Shown here: positions 28,601 to 41,410 of the stretch, piece by piece | How the letters are laid out: each line of letters starts with the position of its first letter | How positions within the stretch are numbered: position 1 is the first letter of the stretch | DNA from: Apostichopus japonicus | Lineage: Eukaryota; Echinodermata; Holothuroidea; Aspidochirotida; Stichopodidae | Direction: 5' to 3' | Length of the DNA stretch: 64,000 bases | Assembly: GCF_037975245.1 (NCBI RefSeq) | Contig: NC_092568.1 | Coordinates: 30,831,501-30,895,500, forward strand | Position numbers and translations under genes: made by a program | The notes under the pieces: model-generated | Seen by the model: the letters and a program-made list of their open reading frames with translations, nothing else | Database searches by the model: none | What the model was told of the DNA's origin: nothing

Positions 28601-31600
28601 TTATGCATAAAAATCACCCAAGCGTGAAATTTTCTGACGTTTGCTTGAAAACCATTTTTACACACCATAGCAACTACTTTGATCCAAAATTGGGACTTCT
28701 AGCACTTAAAATGAAAAATTTGGCATTTTTGCTTAAGGTAGCATACGCCCATTAAAAGCCCCATTGACTTACACACTAAATCACAAAAGTAATGTGGTCT
28801 CTAAGTCTAGATAGAAGTTTTCACTAGCTTAACGCTACCCATCACCGGATAGCTGACAAGTTGGCCTTTCATGGCACCATCAATTTTCCGTACCATGACC
28901 ATGAAAATTTTTTGCTATCCGAGCCGGAAGTTTTCGTCACTTGTAAACAAACCTCTTCACTCAGTGGTAAACAAATTTCCTACGCTGCTCCTGGGAAGCC
29001 TAAAGGGGTCTAAAATTGCCTCAATTGACCCAATTTTTTCACCACATGTACTTCCATTCATGCTCTTCAACATGAAAGCCACAAAAAACTAGATTATGAT
29101 TGATAACAGGTCACAAAAGATGTTCTCCTGCTGCTTTTTGGCACTTTTCCTGAGGGAGAACAATCGAGCGGATTGATATAGACTCTAATAGGAGTATGCC
29201 ACCTTAAGTGAGAGTTGAATTTTTTTTTTTTTTCCAAAATGATACTTTTCATAGTCGTCACAATATAAACCACAACAGAATTATATGCAATTATCATTTT
29301 AGGTCCATAAAGATGTATTTTCAGAGATTTCAGTATGCACGGTGCAGTGTGTAAATACACATATGAGCAATACTGTGTAAGCAGTAACCAGGTCTATGTC
29401 TGCAACAACACTTCCAGTCACCAATTTTGATAAGCTTGACCAATTTGGGTGCATCTATGATTCTTGCAGGTATTATTGGTATCCCTGATCACAATCCACT
29501 TGGTCTGGCTTGCCCTACCTGCAGAAACATCATCCATAGAAGGGTTAGCGGTGAGGGCTTTTTCGTCTCTGGCTCTGAAAAGTGATGAAAACTACTTTTG
29601 TTTAGCTCAGCAGATTCCTCACAAACTGACCCACAGGACATACCCCAATGTATTCCTGAACTGTTTGGAACATGTTAAACTGATATTGCATGTCACTCCA
29701 GTGCAACTGTTAAGTTACTAAGAATAAAAGAAGAGAATTGAAGGTGTTCTTTGCCAAAACTGGATCATCGGGATTTGTAAACAACAGCCTCACTGTAACA
29801 GTATTACAGCAGTCAAAAGGAAAGCTTACTGGAATGCTATCTAGATACACTGTTCACCTCAATAGCATATCCAGTCCATTTAAAGGTTTGTGCATAGGTT
29901 GTTACAATGTATTAAAGACAGTTATAAGAGAAGAGAGGTGGATAGGGGGGCATATTTCATGATAAAACATTCAAATTTGTTGCTCGGCAGAGAACAACAA
30001 CGTCAAATTACCTTATTCTCCATTGGTGGCAAGCACTGGTTCCTATAGTTACTACAGTAGATCTCCCATGGAAGCATCAGGATATCTCTTTCTGCTGTCA
30101 GAGTTGTTTGGGATTTGTTGTTACCTCATCTAACCAGTTGAGTCCATTGATACCACACCCATTCAAAGTATATCGCTGTGCATGCTGAGGACTTAGCACA
30201 TCAACTTTCTCTGAAATTGACAAAACAACAGAAAACTAATGAGGAGTGAATAGGCTCAAAACCCCCTTGATGCACATTGGCAGAAGCAGAATATGCATAC
30301 CTTTGTGGATTATTTGCTAAATAAGACTCAAAACATTCTCTGTGCAAGGTATTAACCCTCAGCAGCCACTCCACTTAGGATACAGACCTCATACAACATT
30401 GTGCTACAGCTGGTGTAGACTTGGTCTAGGATACTAACGTAGCGCCATTATGAACCTGAGGCCTAGGCCTAAGCTAACAACATTAGGGGTATTTCATGCA
30501 TTGAAACTGAGTTTTTGTCCTTAGTTAAACACCAGGTACTTCCAGCTTTAGCAAAAATAACCTAAAGTATGATTACCATGTAATTTAGGTGCCCACAGAT
30601 GTCAAATTTCACTGAACTTAGTCGTTCATGTCACACACACTGCAGCCTTTTTGGTCTGATTCTGAGGGATTTTGAATTTCGTGCATTTGGCACCTACTTA
30701 GCAGCTTCAAGGCAGGAATCATACTACGGAAGCTTTGGTAGGTCAAGGCTTAATGACCCAATAGTTTATTGGGGAGGAAAACTGGTTAGAAATGCTCAGA
30801 AGGCTGTTCTAGTCTAATGTATGGACACGCACATGCTCTTTGTGGTACTTTAAGGCTGTAATACTAATTTATGCGTAAAAATCACCCAAGCGTGAAATTT
30901 TCTGACGTTTGCTTGAAAACCATTTTTACACACCATAGCAACTACTTTGATCCAAAATTGGGACTTCTAGCACTTAAAATGAAAAATTTGGCATTTTTGC
31001 TTAAGGTAGCATACGCCCATTAAAAGCCCCATTGACTTACACACTAAATCACAAAAGTAATGTGGTCTCTAAGTCTAGATAGAAGTTTTCACTAGCTTAA
31101 CGCTACCCATCACCGGATAGCTGACAAGTTGGCCTTTCATGGCACCATCAATTTTCCGTACCATGACCATGAAAATTTTTTGCTATCCGAGCCGGAAGTT
31201 TTCGTCACTTGTAAACAAACCTCTTCACTCAGTGGTAAACAAATTTCCTACGCTGCTCCTGGGAAGCCTAAAGGGGTCTAAAATTGCCTCAATTGACCCA
31301 ATTTTTTCACCACATGTACTTCCATTCATGCTCTTCAACATGAAAGCCACAAAAAACTAGATTATGATTGATAACAGGTCACAAAAGATGTTCTCCTGCT
31401 GCTTTTTGGCACTTTTCCTGAGGGAGAACAATCGAGCGGATTGATATAGACTCTAATAGGAGTATGCCACCTTAAGTGAGAGTTGAATTTTTTTTTTTTT
31501 TCCAAAATGATACTTTTCATAGTCGTCACAATATAAACCACAACAGAATTATATGCAATTATCATTTTAGGTCCATAAAGATGTATTTTCAGAGATTTCA

Positions 31601-34600
31601 GTATGCACGGTGCAGTGTGTAAATACACATATGAGCAATACTGTGTAAGCAGTAACCAGGTCTATGTCTGCAACAACACTTCCAGTCACCAATTTTGATA
31701 AGCTTGACCAATTTGGGTGCATCTATGATTCTTGCAGGTATTATTGGTATCCCTGATCACAATCCACTTGGTCTGGCTTGCCCTACCTGCAGAAACATCA
31801 TCCATAGAAGGGTTAGCGGTGAGGGCTTTTTCGTCTCTGGCTCTGAAAAGTGATGAAAACTACTTTTGTTTAGCTCAGCAGATTCCTCACAAACTGACCC
31901 ACAGGACATACCCCAATGTATTCCTGAACTGTTTGGAACATGTTAAACTGATATTGCATGTCACTCCAGTGCAACTGTTAAGTTACTAAGAATAAAAGAA
32001 GAGAATTGAAGGTGTTCTTTGCCAAAACTGGATCATCGGGATTTGTAAACAACAGCCTCACTGTAACAGTATTACAGCAGTCAAAAGGAAAGCTTACTGG
32101 AATGCTATCTAGATACACTGTTCACCTCAATAGCATATCCAGTCCATTTAAAGGTTTGTGCATAGGTTGTTACAATGTATTAAAGACAGTTATAAGAGAA
32201 GAGAGGTGGATAGGGGGGCATATTTCATGATAAAACATTCAAATTTGTTGCTCGGCAGAGAACAACAACGTCAAATTACCTTATTCTCCATTGGTGGCAA
32301 GCACTGGTTCCTATAGTTACTACAGTAGATCTCCCATGGAAGCATCAGGATATCTCTTTCTGCTGTCAGAGTTGTTTGGGATTTGTTGTTACCTCATCTA
32401 ACCAGTTGAGTCCATTGATACCACACCCATTCAAAGTATATCGCTGTGCATGCTGAGGACTTAGCACATCAACTTTCTCTGAAATTGACAAAACAACAGA
32501 AAACTAATGAGGAGTGAATAGGCTCAAAACCCCCTTGATGCACATTGGCAGAAGCAGAATATGCATACCTTTGTGGATTATTTGCTAAATAAGACTCAAA
32601 ACATTCTCTGTGCAAGGTATTAACCCTCAGCAGCCACTCCACTTAGGATACAGACCTCATACAACATTGTGCTACAGCTGGTGTAGACTTGGTCTAGGAT
32701 ACTAACGTAGCGCCATTATGAACCTGAGGCCTAGGCCTAAGCTAACAACATTAGGGGTATTTCATGCATTGAAACTGAGTTTTTGTCCTTAGTTAAACAC
32801 CAGGTACTTCCAGCTTTAGCAAAAATAACCTAAAGTATGATTACCATGTAATTTAGGTGCCCACAGATGTCAAATTTCACTGAACTTAGTCGTTCATGTC
32901 ACACACACTGCAGCCTTTTTGGTCTGATTCTGAGGGATTTTGAATTTCGTGCATTTGGCACCTACTTAGCAGCTTCAAGGCAGGAATCATACTACGGAAG
33001 CTTTGGTAGGTCAAGGCTTAATGACCCAATAGTTTATTGGGGAGGAAAACTGGTTAGAAATGCTCAGAAGGCTGTTCTAGTCTAATGTATGGACACGCAC
33101 ATGCTCTTTGTGGTACTTTAAGGCTGTAATACTAATTTATGCGTAAAAATCACCCAAGCGTGAAATTTTCTGACGTTTGCTTGAAAACCATTTTTACACA
33201 CCATAGCAACTACTTTGATCCAAAATTGGGACTTCTAGCACTTAAAATGAAAAATTTGGCATTTTTGCTTAAGGTAGCATACGCCCATTAAAAGCCCCAT
33301 TGACTTACACACTAAATCACAAAAGTAATGTGGTCTCTAAGTCTAGATAGAAGTTTTCACTAGCTTAACGCTACCCATCACCGGATAGCTGACAAGTTGG
33401 CCTTTCATGGCACCATCAATTTTCCGTACCATGACCATGAAAATTTTTTGCTATCCGAGCCGGAAGTTTTCGTCACTTGTAAACAAACCTCTTCACTCAG
33501 TGGTAAACAAATTTCCTACGCTGCTCCTGGGAAGCCTAAAGGGGTCTAAAATTGCCTCAATTGACCCAATTTTTTCACCACATGTACTTCCATTCATGCT
33601 CTTCAACATGAAAGCCACAAAAAACTAGATTATGATTGATAACAGGTCACAAAAGATGTTCTCCTGCTGCTTTTTGGCACTTTTCCTGAGGGAGAACAAT
33701 CGAGCGGATTGATATAGACTCTAATAGGAGTATGCCACCTTAAGTGAGAGTTGAATTTTTTTTTTTTTTCCAAAATGATACTTTTCATAGTCGTCACAAT
33801 ATAAACCACAACAGAATTATATGCAATTATCATTTTAGGTCCATAAAGATGTATTTTCAGAGATTTCAGTATGCACGGTGCAGTGTGTAAATACACATAT
33901 GAGCAATACTGTGTAAGCAGTAACCAGGTCTATGTCTGCAACAACACTTCCAGTCACCAATTTTGATAAGCTTGACCAATTTGGGTGCATCTATGATTCT
34001 TGCAGGTATTATTGGTATCCCTGATCACAATCCACTTGGTCTGGCTTGCCCTACCTGCAGAAACATCATCCATAGAAGGGTTAGCGGTGAGGGCTTTTTC
34101 GTCTCTGGCTCTGAAAAGTGATGAAAACTACTTTTGTTTAGCTCAGCAGATTCCTCACAAACTGACCCACAGGACATACCCCAATGTATTCCTGAACTGT
34201 TTGGAACATGTTAAACTGATATTGCATGTCACTCCAGTGCAACTGTTAAGTTACTAAGAATAAAAGAAGAGAATTGAAGGTGTTCTTTGCCAAAACTGGA
34301 TCATCGGGATTTGTAAACAACAGCCTCACTGTAACAGTATTACAGCAGTCAAAAGGAAAGCTTACTGGAATGCTATCTAGATACACTGTTCACCTCAATA
34401 GCATATCCAGTCCATTTAAAGGTTTGTGCATAGGTTGTTACAATGTATTAAAGACAGTTATAAGAGAAGAGAGGTGGATAGGGGGGCATATTTCATGATA
34501 AAACATTCAAATTTGTTGCTCGGCAGAGAACAACAACGTCAAATTACCTTATTCTCCATTGGTGGCAAGCACTGGTTCCTATAGTTACTACAGTAGATCT

Positions 34601-35540
34601 CCCATGGAAGCATCAGGATATCTCTTTCTGCTGTCAGAGTTGTTTGGGATTTGTTGTTACCTCATCTAACCAGTTGAGTCCATTGATACCACACCCATTC
34701 AAAGTATATCGCTGTGCATGCTGAGGACTTAGCACATCAACTTTCTCTGAAATTGACAAAACAACAGAAAACTAATGAGGAGTGAATAGGCTCAAAACCC
34801 CCTTGATGCACATTGGCAGAAGCAGAATATGCATACCTTTGTGGATTATTTGCTAAATAAGACTCAAAACATTCTCTGTGCAAGGTATTAACCCTCAGCA
34901 GCCACTCCACTTAGGATACAGACCTCATACAACATTGTGCTACAGCTGGTGTAGACTTGGTCTAGGATACTAACGTAGCGCCATTATGAACCTGAGGCCT
35001 AGGCCTAAGCTAACAACATTAGGGGTATTTCATGCATTGAAACTGAGTTTTTGTCCTTAGTTAAACACCAGGTACTTCCAGCTTTAGCAAAAATAACCTA
35101 AAGTATGATTACCATGTAATTTAGGTGCCCACAGATGTCAAATTTCACTGAACTTAGTCGTTCATGTCACACACACTGCAGCCTTTTTGGTCTGATTCTG
35201 AGGGATTTTGAATTTCGTGCATTTGGCACCTACTTAGCAGCTTCAAGGCAGGAATCATACTACGGAAGCTTTGGTAGGTCAAGGCTTAATGACCCAATAG
35301 TTTATTGGGGAGGAAAACTGGTTAGAAATGCTCAGAAGGCTGTTCTAGTCTAATGTATGGACACGCACATGCTCTTTGTGGTACTTTAAGGCTGTAATAC
35401 TAATTTATGCGTAAAAATCACCCAAGCGTGAAATTTTCTGACGTTTGCTTGAAAACCATTTTTACACACCATAGCAACTACTTTGATCCAAAATTGGGAC
35501 TTCTAGCACTTAAAATGAAAAATTTGGCATTTTTGCTTAA

Positions 35541-36007
35541 GGTAGCATACGCCCATTAAAAGCCCCATTGACTTACACACTAAATCACAAAAGTAATGTG
35601 GTCTCTAAGTCTAGATAGAAGTTTTCACTAGCTTAACGCTACCCATCACCGGATAGCTGACAAGTTGGCCTTTCATGGCACCATCAATTTTCCGTACCAT
35701 GACCATGAAAATTTTTTGCTATCCGAGCCGGAAGTTTTCGTCACTTGTAAACAAACCTCTTCACTCAGTGGTAAACAAATTTCCTACGCTGCTCCTGGGA
35801 AGCCTAAAGGGGTCTAAAATTGCCTCAATTGACCCAATTTTTTCACCACATGTACTTCCATTCATGCTCTTCAACATGAAAGCCACAAAAAACTAGATTA
35901 TGATTGATAACAGGTCACAAAAGATGTTCTCCTGCTGCTTTTTGGCACTTTTCCTGAGGGAGAACAATCGAGCGGATTGATATAGACTCTAATAGGAGTA
36001 TGCCACC
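35541..36007. mobile_element. Terminal copy of the TIR element at the array edge
   Basis: The last copy of the 467-bp element is complete. It is preceded by the usual TTAA (35537-35540), but its right end, GTATGCCACC, is followed by ATATGAGTTTC instead of TTAAGTGAGAG. The array therefore ends on the terminal base of the element. This supports the inferred element end, and suggests that the array edge was made by an event at that end, such as transposition, end-joining or recombination. Confidence 0.75.
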
Positions 36008-38965
36008 ATATGAGTTTCTTTACATGACAGAGTTTGTTAACAAGCTTGGTGTCACACATGCATTTTAAACTACATGCCAACACCCTTGCTAAGATAAGCT
36101 GCTTGCCAACAGCAAGTAACCGAAGAATGTCAGCAAATGGACAATACTTCTTTGCTTTTTCAAATTGAGTCGATAAAAAAAGGAAACAAAAGTTGTGTCT
36201 CAGTTTTGAAAAACTTTTATTGAGGCACCATGAGCATGTTTTGACCAATACGGAGGGCGCATTTAATACAAATGTTCATTATTACTATTTGAATCTTCTG
36301 CTGTGCCACTAAAGTAACTAATTTTAGTTATTGCTTCTCACAACAAGCCTCAATGGAAAAATACAATGATAAGCCTGAAGTAATAATATTTTCATGAAAA
36401 ACAATGTGATCAAAACAAAACTCAATTCATATGCCCTCCCACCCCCCCCCACCCCCTCTTCCACCAATCTTCTCCTGAACAATTGAAACATCATGTGAAC
36501 AAATATTTTTTTATCCAAACTTGAAACTTTCATAACAATAACTGCATGACACCCTACATCAATGTTTACACATACTGCTACATATACAACCTTAGTTGCC
36601 CGAAAAACTTGTTTCAACCACTCCGTAAATTATAAATCTTCCAATTGATAAACTTTAAGAATATGGGAATTGAAGTCCTACTTGTACCCATGTCCTTGTT
36701 AAAATGCCCCCAGGAAAGATATGCATAGGAGAAAAAATGCTTACGGCTTAAAAATATTTTACCGCAGAAAGACAATCTTACACCCCTGGTCATTGTGATG
36801 ACAGGAACCACATTAGATTTTGGTGTTAAAGGGTGTGAAGACTCGCGCAAAAAGAAACGTTAATGCCGGTAATCTGACCTAGTTTCGAACGAGGTGTAAC
36901 AGAAGTTTTAGACACCACCATCGATCCCAGAAAATAAGCACACAGCTTGCTACCTTTGGTAATTAGACACTAGTGTACAGTCAGTACATACAGCTGCGGT
37001 CAACAGCACAGTGTTCAAACGATACAGTGATGGACACCTCAGGTCCAGCTAAAGATAACAAGGTATCACATTTCATTACTGTCTGCATTTTGTAGCGACA
37101 AGCAGAAACTTCACTTGCAAGCAAAGGAAAGTTAACTTTTTCAGAGCACTGCACGCGGTTTGGGGCGAGTCTTCAATGCCTTTAACTAGATATATTTCTT
37201 TGTCAACCCATAATCATGCCTTTCGATCCGGGTACGGCCTGGACCTGAAATCAAACATCGGGACATTTGATTGCAGACAACTTTACAAGTCTTATATATG
37301 TAAGATGAATACCACAATATGAGTTTGTGTATCTATCAATTCCAAAAAACACCTCCCTTTTTAGGGCGTAACCTTATGAATTCAAATCAGCATGATTCCC
37401 AACTTAAAAAGAAAATATAATATCATGCCCACACTGGCAATTTCCAACGGTCACTGCTGTCCAATGAAGAGTATTATATATATCAAACATTTCATGCTAA
37501 TTTATTTTCTTAAATGAAAATAACTGAAACTTTTTTATCCGCAATGAACTTTTACAGTATGCTTCGTCACACTTTTAAACGAAAAACTTATTAATTGTTG
37601 CTTTTGGCTTCTGTGTTTGAATTTCATGTGACAATGTTTTACAACTTTTTTGGCTTTAAACGAGAAAAGAAGTAGAATAAAAGAACTGGAGATATCTAAA
37701 AAAAACGTTTGTACTCGACCAGAGTCATCTTCTTTGAAAGGTACATATATACATAATTCCAAAGTACATGCAAATGAATATATAAGTTTTGGCAGTTTAA
37801 ACAAATAATTGTTTATCTCTTGGTCATAAACAAAACAAAAAAAACACCCAATTTAGTAATTTGTGATCAGCTGAACGTCTTTATGAAGAAAGCTTACGTC
37901 TTGTTGGAAGAGTTAAGTTAATATTATCTGATGTAAGCATGAACCCAAGGTCAACTCTTGCCCATATAGTCTGATTAATGATACCTTACAGAGGAAGAGA
38001 CCAGTAATGTAGAATGACCACACCTTTGATTTGTTTTTTCCTTGCTTTTTTCTTTATACATTTTTTTTATGTGGTTTCCATGACTGTAATAACCAATGCT
38101 GCTTACAATCTCACAAACGGATTATGAATAACAAGGACAAATGTGCCTCTCTTCTCTCCAACAGAAGCCTACTTTCATCCCTCCCCTTCTATGGGATCGT
38201 TGGTACCACCCAATCCTGTTTCCATCCTCTACATAAATCTGTTATGCCACTACCCTTGCTATCCTGGTACTAAACATATCTAACATTCTTCTCAAACCTC
38301 TGTAAACATTTTGGTTGCATATGGTTAATGTTTCTTGAGCATTAATATGAAGTCCTTCCACATCCATGTACCCATCAGTAAACATTATAGATCATGGGAT
38401 TAAAAGAAATGTTTTTTGCTTGAATTATTAAAATTAAACAACTTGTTTTTCAAGACATTTCTTGAAAGCATGTCTCTTATGCTATTAATCTGAATTTTCA
38501 ATTTCGAAACTTTTAAGTCAATGTCCAACCTTAAACTAAGACTACACTATATTTTTTCTATTATTTTACATTAATGACATTAATTGTTAACCTTTTGTTC
38601 TTTTCTGTCATTACCGAGCCTTTTAGGATCTTCATTTATTTTTAGAATCAACCATATAATACTATTTTGCTTCAAAAGGTTATACCATAAAGAAGGGGTC
38701 CAACCTTTTTGACATTCTATGTGTCTTTGCAATGCACTTCACTGAAAAGAGTTTATAGTTGCATATGCATAAAATAAATAATATTTTAAAGGTTATTCAT
38801 TCTGTAGTCATATACACCTGTTGCATTCAAAAGACATTTCTTTTGCATTTTTTTTTTGTTGTCTTTCAATGACATCATGTAACAGGTTGGTAACACAGGA
38901 ACAATTATGTTACCCAGTCACCAACATTATTCTTAATCTCATATTATCCTGGGCCCCAGGCCGGG

Positions 38966-39034
38966 CCAGGGCTTTAGCACCCCTCTTGCCAGGGCTTTAG
39001 CACCCCTCTTACCAGGGCTTTAGCACCCCTCTAC
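38966..39034. repeat. 23-bp tandem repeat, three copies
   Basis: Three near-identical copies of CCAGGGCTTTAGCACCCCTC followed by two or three variable bases. They are followed at once by a 12-bp perfect palindrome, ACCAGGCCTGGT (39033-39044). GC-rich compared with its AT-rich surroundings. Confidence 0.85.
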
Positions 39035-40416
39035 CAGGCCTGGTGCTTTAAAATAAAAGGTTTACAAGAATTACTCAGAAAGTGGGTCACATGAGGCACC
39101 GAGACTGTCACAAATTGGAACCCCTAATTATTACAATTATTGAAAAGCAGTTCATTACAGCATTACATTACATTAATGGTTTTGAGTAGTAAGGAGGTGT
39201 GTTCTTATGAGGAGTCACATGACTACGTGTATCAACGTATTGATTACATTCCAAATTCAAAAATACTGTCTAGCTTTTTTTGTTCTTGTTAAAATCAACA
39301 TTTTGGGAACTCTTGCTCTTGCCTTAATATTTTCATCAATTATAATATTTAAATTCTATGCATTCTAAAAACAAGGAAACAGAAGAATCAAAATTTAAAA
39401 GAGATAAATAATCATCTTCACATCTTTTGATTACTGCTGTCCCAATAGGGATATCATCAATAGGCCAAAATGCATCCCTCTTTTGGGTAACTGCTTTATT
39501 GTGTGTATGACCCAGACTGATATTGTAAAAGTTGTCTGAAATGTAATCAAATGATTTTACTGTTATTCTTGTAGTTAGGGAAATAAAAGGAATCCAATCA
39601 AAAATTTAAAAAAAAATAATAATATCAAGGTTTGATCCACCTGCAGTGTTGAGCTCCATTTTGACATAAACACATTTCTAACTTCGATAGACTAAGAACA
39701 AAAAAGAAAAAAAATCTGCATTTTGAATCCATTTCGCAAATACAACTTTGTACAAATATATCTTACACATTTTTAGCGAGCAATTTTGAATTGCTGAACA
39801 ATTTTGAAAAGCAGACACAAAAAAAAACGAAAGAAAAAAAAGAAGCACAATGAGTGAAATTTGTACAGACGAAAGAAGCAGCACGCTTTACGAACTCAGG
39901 TCAAAAAATGCCTTTTTAAAGTTGAATAATACACTTGCTAGAAATAGTACTCATTTTATGACAAAACAAGAAGGGAAAAAACAAAAAACACATAAGAAAA
40001 TTAATAAAACTGAATTGACTAGCACACTGCAACAGTTTTGGTGGCAGCCTGCGATCATTAAACATTAGAAGATGGAAATCAAATGGATTCAGACTGATTT
40101 CTTTTTACCCTGTTGGCTTTGCTGCTTCTGAGCACACAAAACTGTCGATGGAGGGATATCTTAATAATCTGGAAGCCCTAAAGAGCATCAATATCAAAAT
40201 CAGAGAAGCCTTTTGATTTCAACACAAAACTTTCTGCAAAACATTGGTAAGAATAAAAAAATATATATATTACTTTAAGTAGAACGACCACAATTTGATT
40301 CTGTGCAACAAGATACTCTAGAAAGAAATGAAACATTTTCAATTACGGAGACAACCTTGAAAAATGTTAGGTTTCGAGTGATACTCTATGTCAACTTGTA
40401 ATTCTGACTTGTTAAT

Positions 40417-40641
40417 CTGACTTAGCCATGTTATATTCATGCCTAAATCTGACTTAGCCATGTTATATTCATGCCTAAATCTGACTTAGCCATGTTATAT
40501 TCATGCCTAAATCTGACTTAGCTATGCTATATGCATGTACAAATCTGACTTAGCCAAGTTATATGCATCCACAAATCTGACTTAGACATAATATATTCAT
40601 GCACAAATCTAACTTAGCCAAGTAATATGTATGCATAAATG
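40417..40641. repeat. 32-bp minisatellite, about seven copies
   Basis: Copies start with CTGACTTAG (one CTAACTTAG) at 40417, 40449, 40481, 40513, 40545, 40577 and 40609. The first three are almost identical and the later ones drift, as expected when a minisatellite grows at one end. It lies about 0.8-1 kb beyond the CRIM1 stop codon, possibly in its 3' UTR. Confidence 0.93.
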
Positions 40642-40931
40642 ATTGCTGTACACGTCTAGCTGTAGCTAGAAAAACGTCTTGCCGAGTATATTTAGTCTGC
40701 CACACACATGGTCCCGTTTAAACATGCTCACTTCAGTGTTGGTTCCTCCGACAAACAACCTTTCTGAAAATTTCATTTATGTTTATCATTCTACAGTTTG
40801 TATGCAATCCTGCAAATCTTGTAAAATCTTTCAACCCAAAGGTAGAGCATAAGGTTCTGTTAGTGTGTTGTGAGCTTGTTAAAAGAGGCAAATTCAAGCA
40901 TGGTTGCACAAAAGAATTGTACAATCATTTT

Positions 40932-40951
40932 TTTATTTATTTATGTTTATT
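40932..40951 (-). promoter_or_regulatory. Cluster of three AATAAA polyadenylation signals (distal candidate)
   Basis: On the minus strand AATAAA occurs at 40932-40937, 40936-40941 and 40946-40951, about 470 nt after the CRIM1 stop. It could define a distal 3' end, although AT-rich sequence makes such hexamers common. Confidence 0.35.
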
Positions 40952-41219
40952 TTAATCTTAAAGACTTTTAAGGCATAATACTATGAAAGTCAGCTGTAGA
41001 TGACATAATTGTACAGATGACATATCTCCTCTCGACTAAGAAAATATGGTTTTTGTAACCGTAAAGACACAAAGACAATTAGCTGATACAAACCAGATCA
41101 GTTTGGGCATTAGGCAAAATAAAATGAAAAATTAGACCAGGCCACTAAATGAATTAAATGAATACACTCAAATTGAATAATTTCTTGCGACATTTTTCTT
41201 CTTGCATCCCTGTTTTTTT

Positions 41220-41225
41220 TTTATT
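41220..41225 (-). promoter_or_regulatory. AATAAA polyadenylation signal (proximal candidate)
   Basis: A minus-strand AATAAA about 190 nt downstream of the CRIM1 stop codon, next to an A-rich run. It is a plausible proximal 3' end signal for the gene; unproven without transcript data. Confidence 0.4.
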
Positions 41226-41410
41226 CCATATTCTAAACAATCTTTTAGCAACTATCTCTTCTTTGTATCTACTATAGAAAAAAAAAGTCTCTTTTTAACT
41301 CTTGCAAAAAAAAATATAAATCATTTCAGTCATATTGCTGAATAAATATTTAAAAAAAAAAGAAAGTCTCTCTCTCTCTCTCTACCACCCTCTTCATGAA
41401 AAACTAGAAG

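Larger units (their letters stand above)
1..36007. repeat. Macrosatellite array, 2268-bp unit, about 16 copies
   Basis: Head-to-tail array with an exact 2268-bp period, cut by the left edge of the window and ending at 36007. It contains 16 complete 1797-bp backbones beginning at 191, 2459, 4727, 6995, 9263, 11531, 13799, 16067, 17864, 20132, 22400, 24668, 26936, 29204, 31472 and 33740. All but one adjacent pair is separated by TTAA plus a 467-bp TIR element. No length change other than the missing element at 17864 was seen; even the 14-T tract stays constant because the period never shifts. Substitutions noticed: 4526 (A to T), 17738 and 28607 (G to A at the same unit position), and 26915 (C to T). 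Such homogeneity implies very recent amplification, active homogenisation or assembly duplication. No rRNA, histone, snRNA or tRNA gene was recognised in the unit, so it is probably a noncoding macrosatellite. Confidence 0.98.
36008..41410. other. Flank between the array and CRIM1; likely includes the CRIM1 3' UTR
   Basis: AT-rich sequence with no convincing gene on either strand; the open frames of 60-116 codons are low-complexity and unrecognised. It contains a C-rich run (about 36436-36461), a 23-bp triplet repeat (38966-39034), a 32-bp minisatellite (40417-40641), A/T runs and a (TC)n tract (41367-41383). The part next to 41411 should be the 3' UTR of the minus-strand gene. How far that UTR extends cannot be read from sequence. 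Confidence 0.6.

Noticed and set aside
1-36007. CRISPR-like or rRNA/histone/snRNA tandem cluster
   Set aside because: The period is 2268 bp with no spacers, and none of the rRNA, histone or snRNA signatures I know was seen in the unit.
35898-36248. 116-codon minus-strand frame across the array edge
   Set aside because: It joins element sequence to unique flank by chance at the junction and has no domain.
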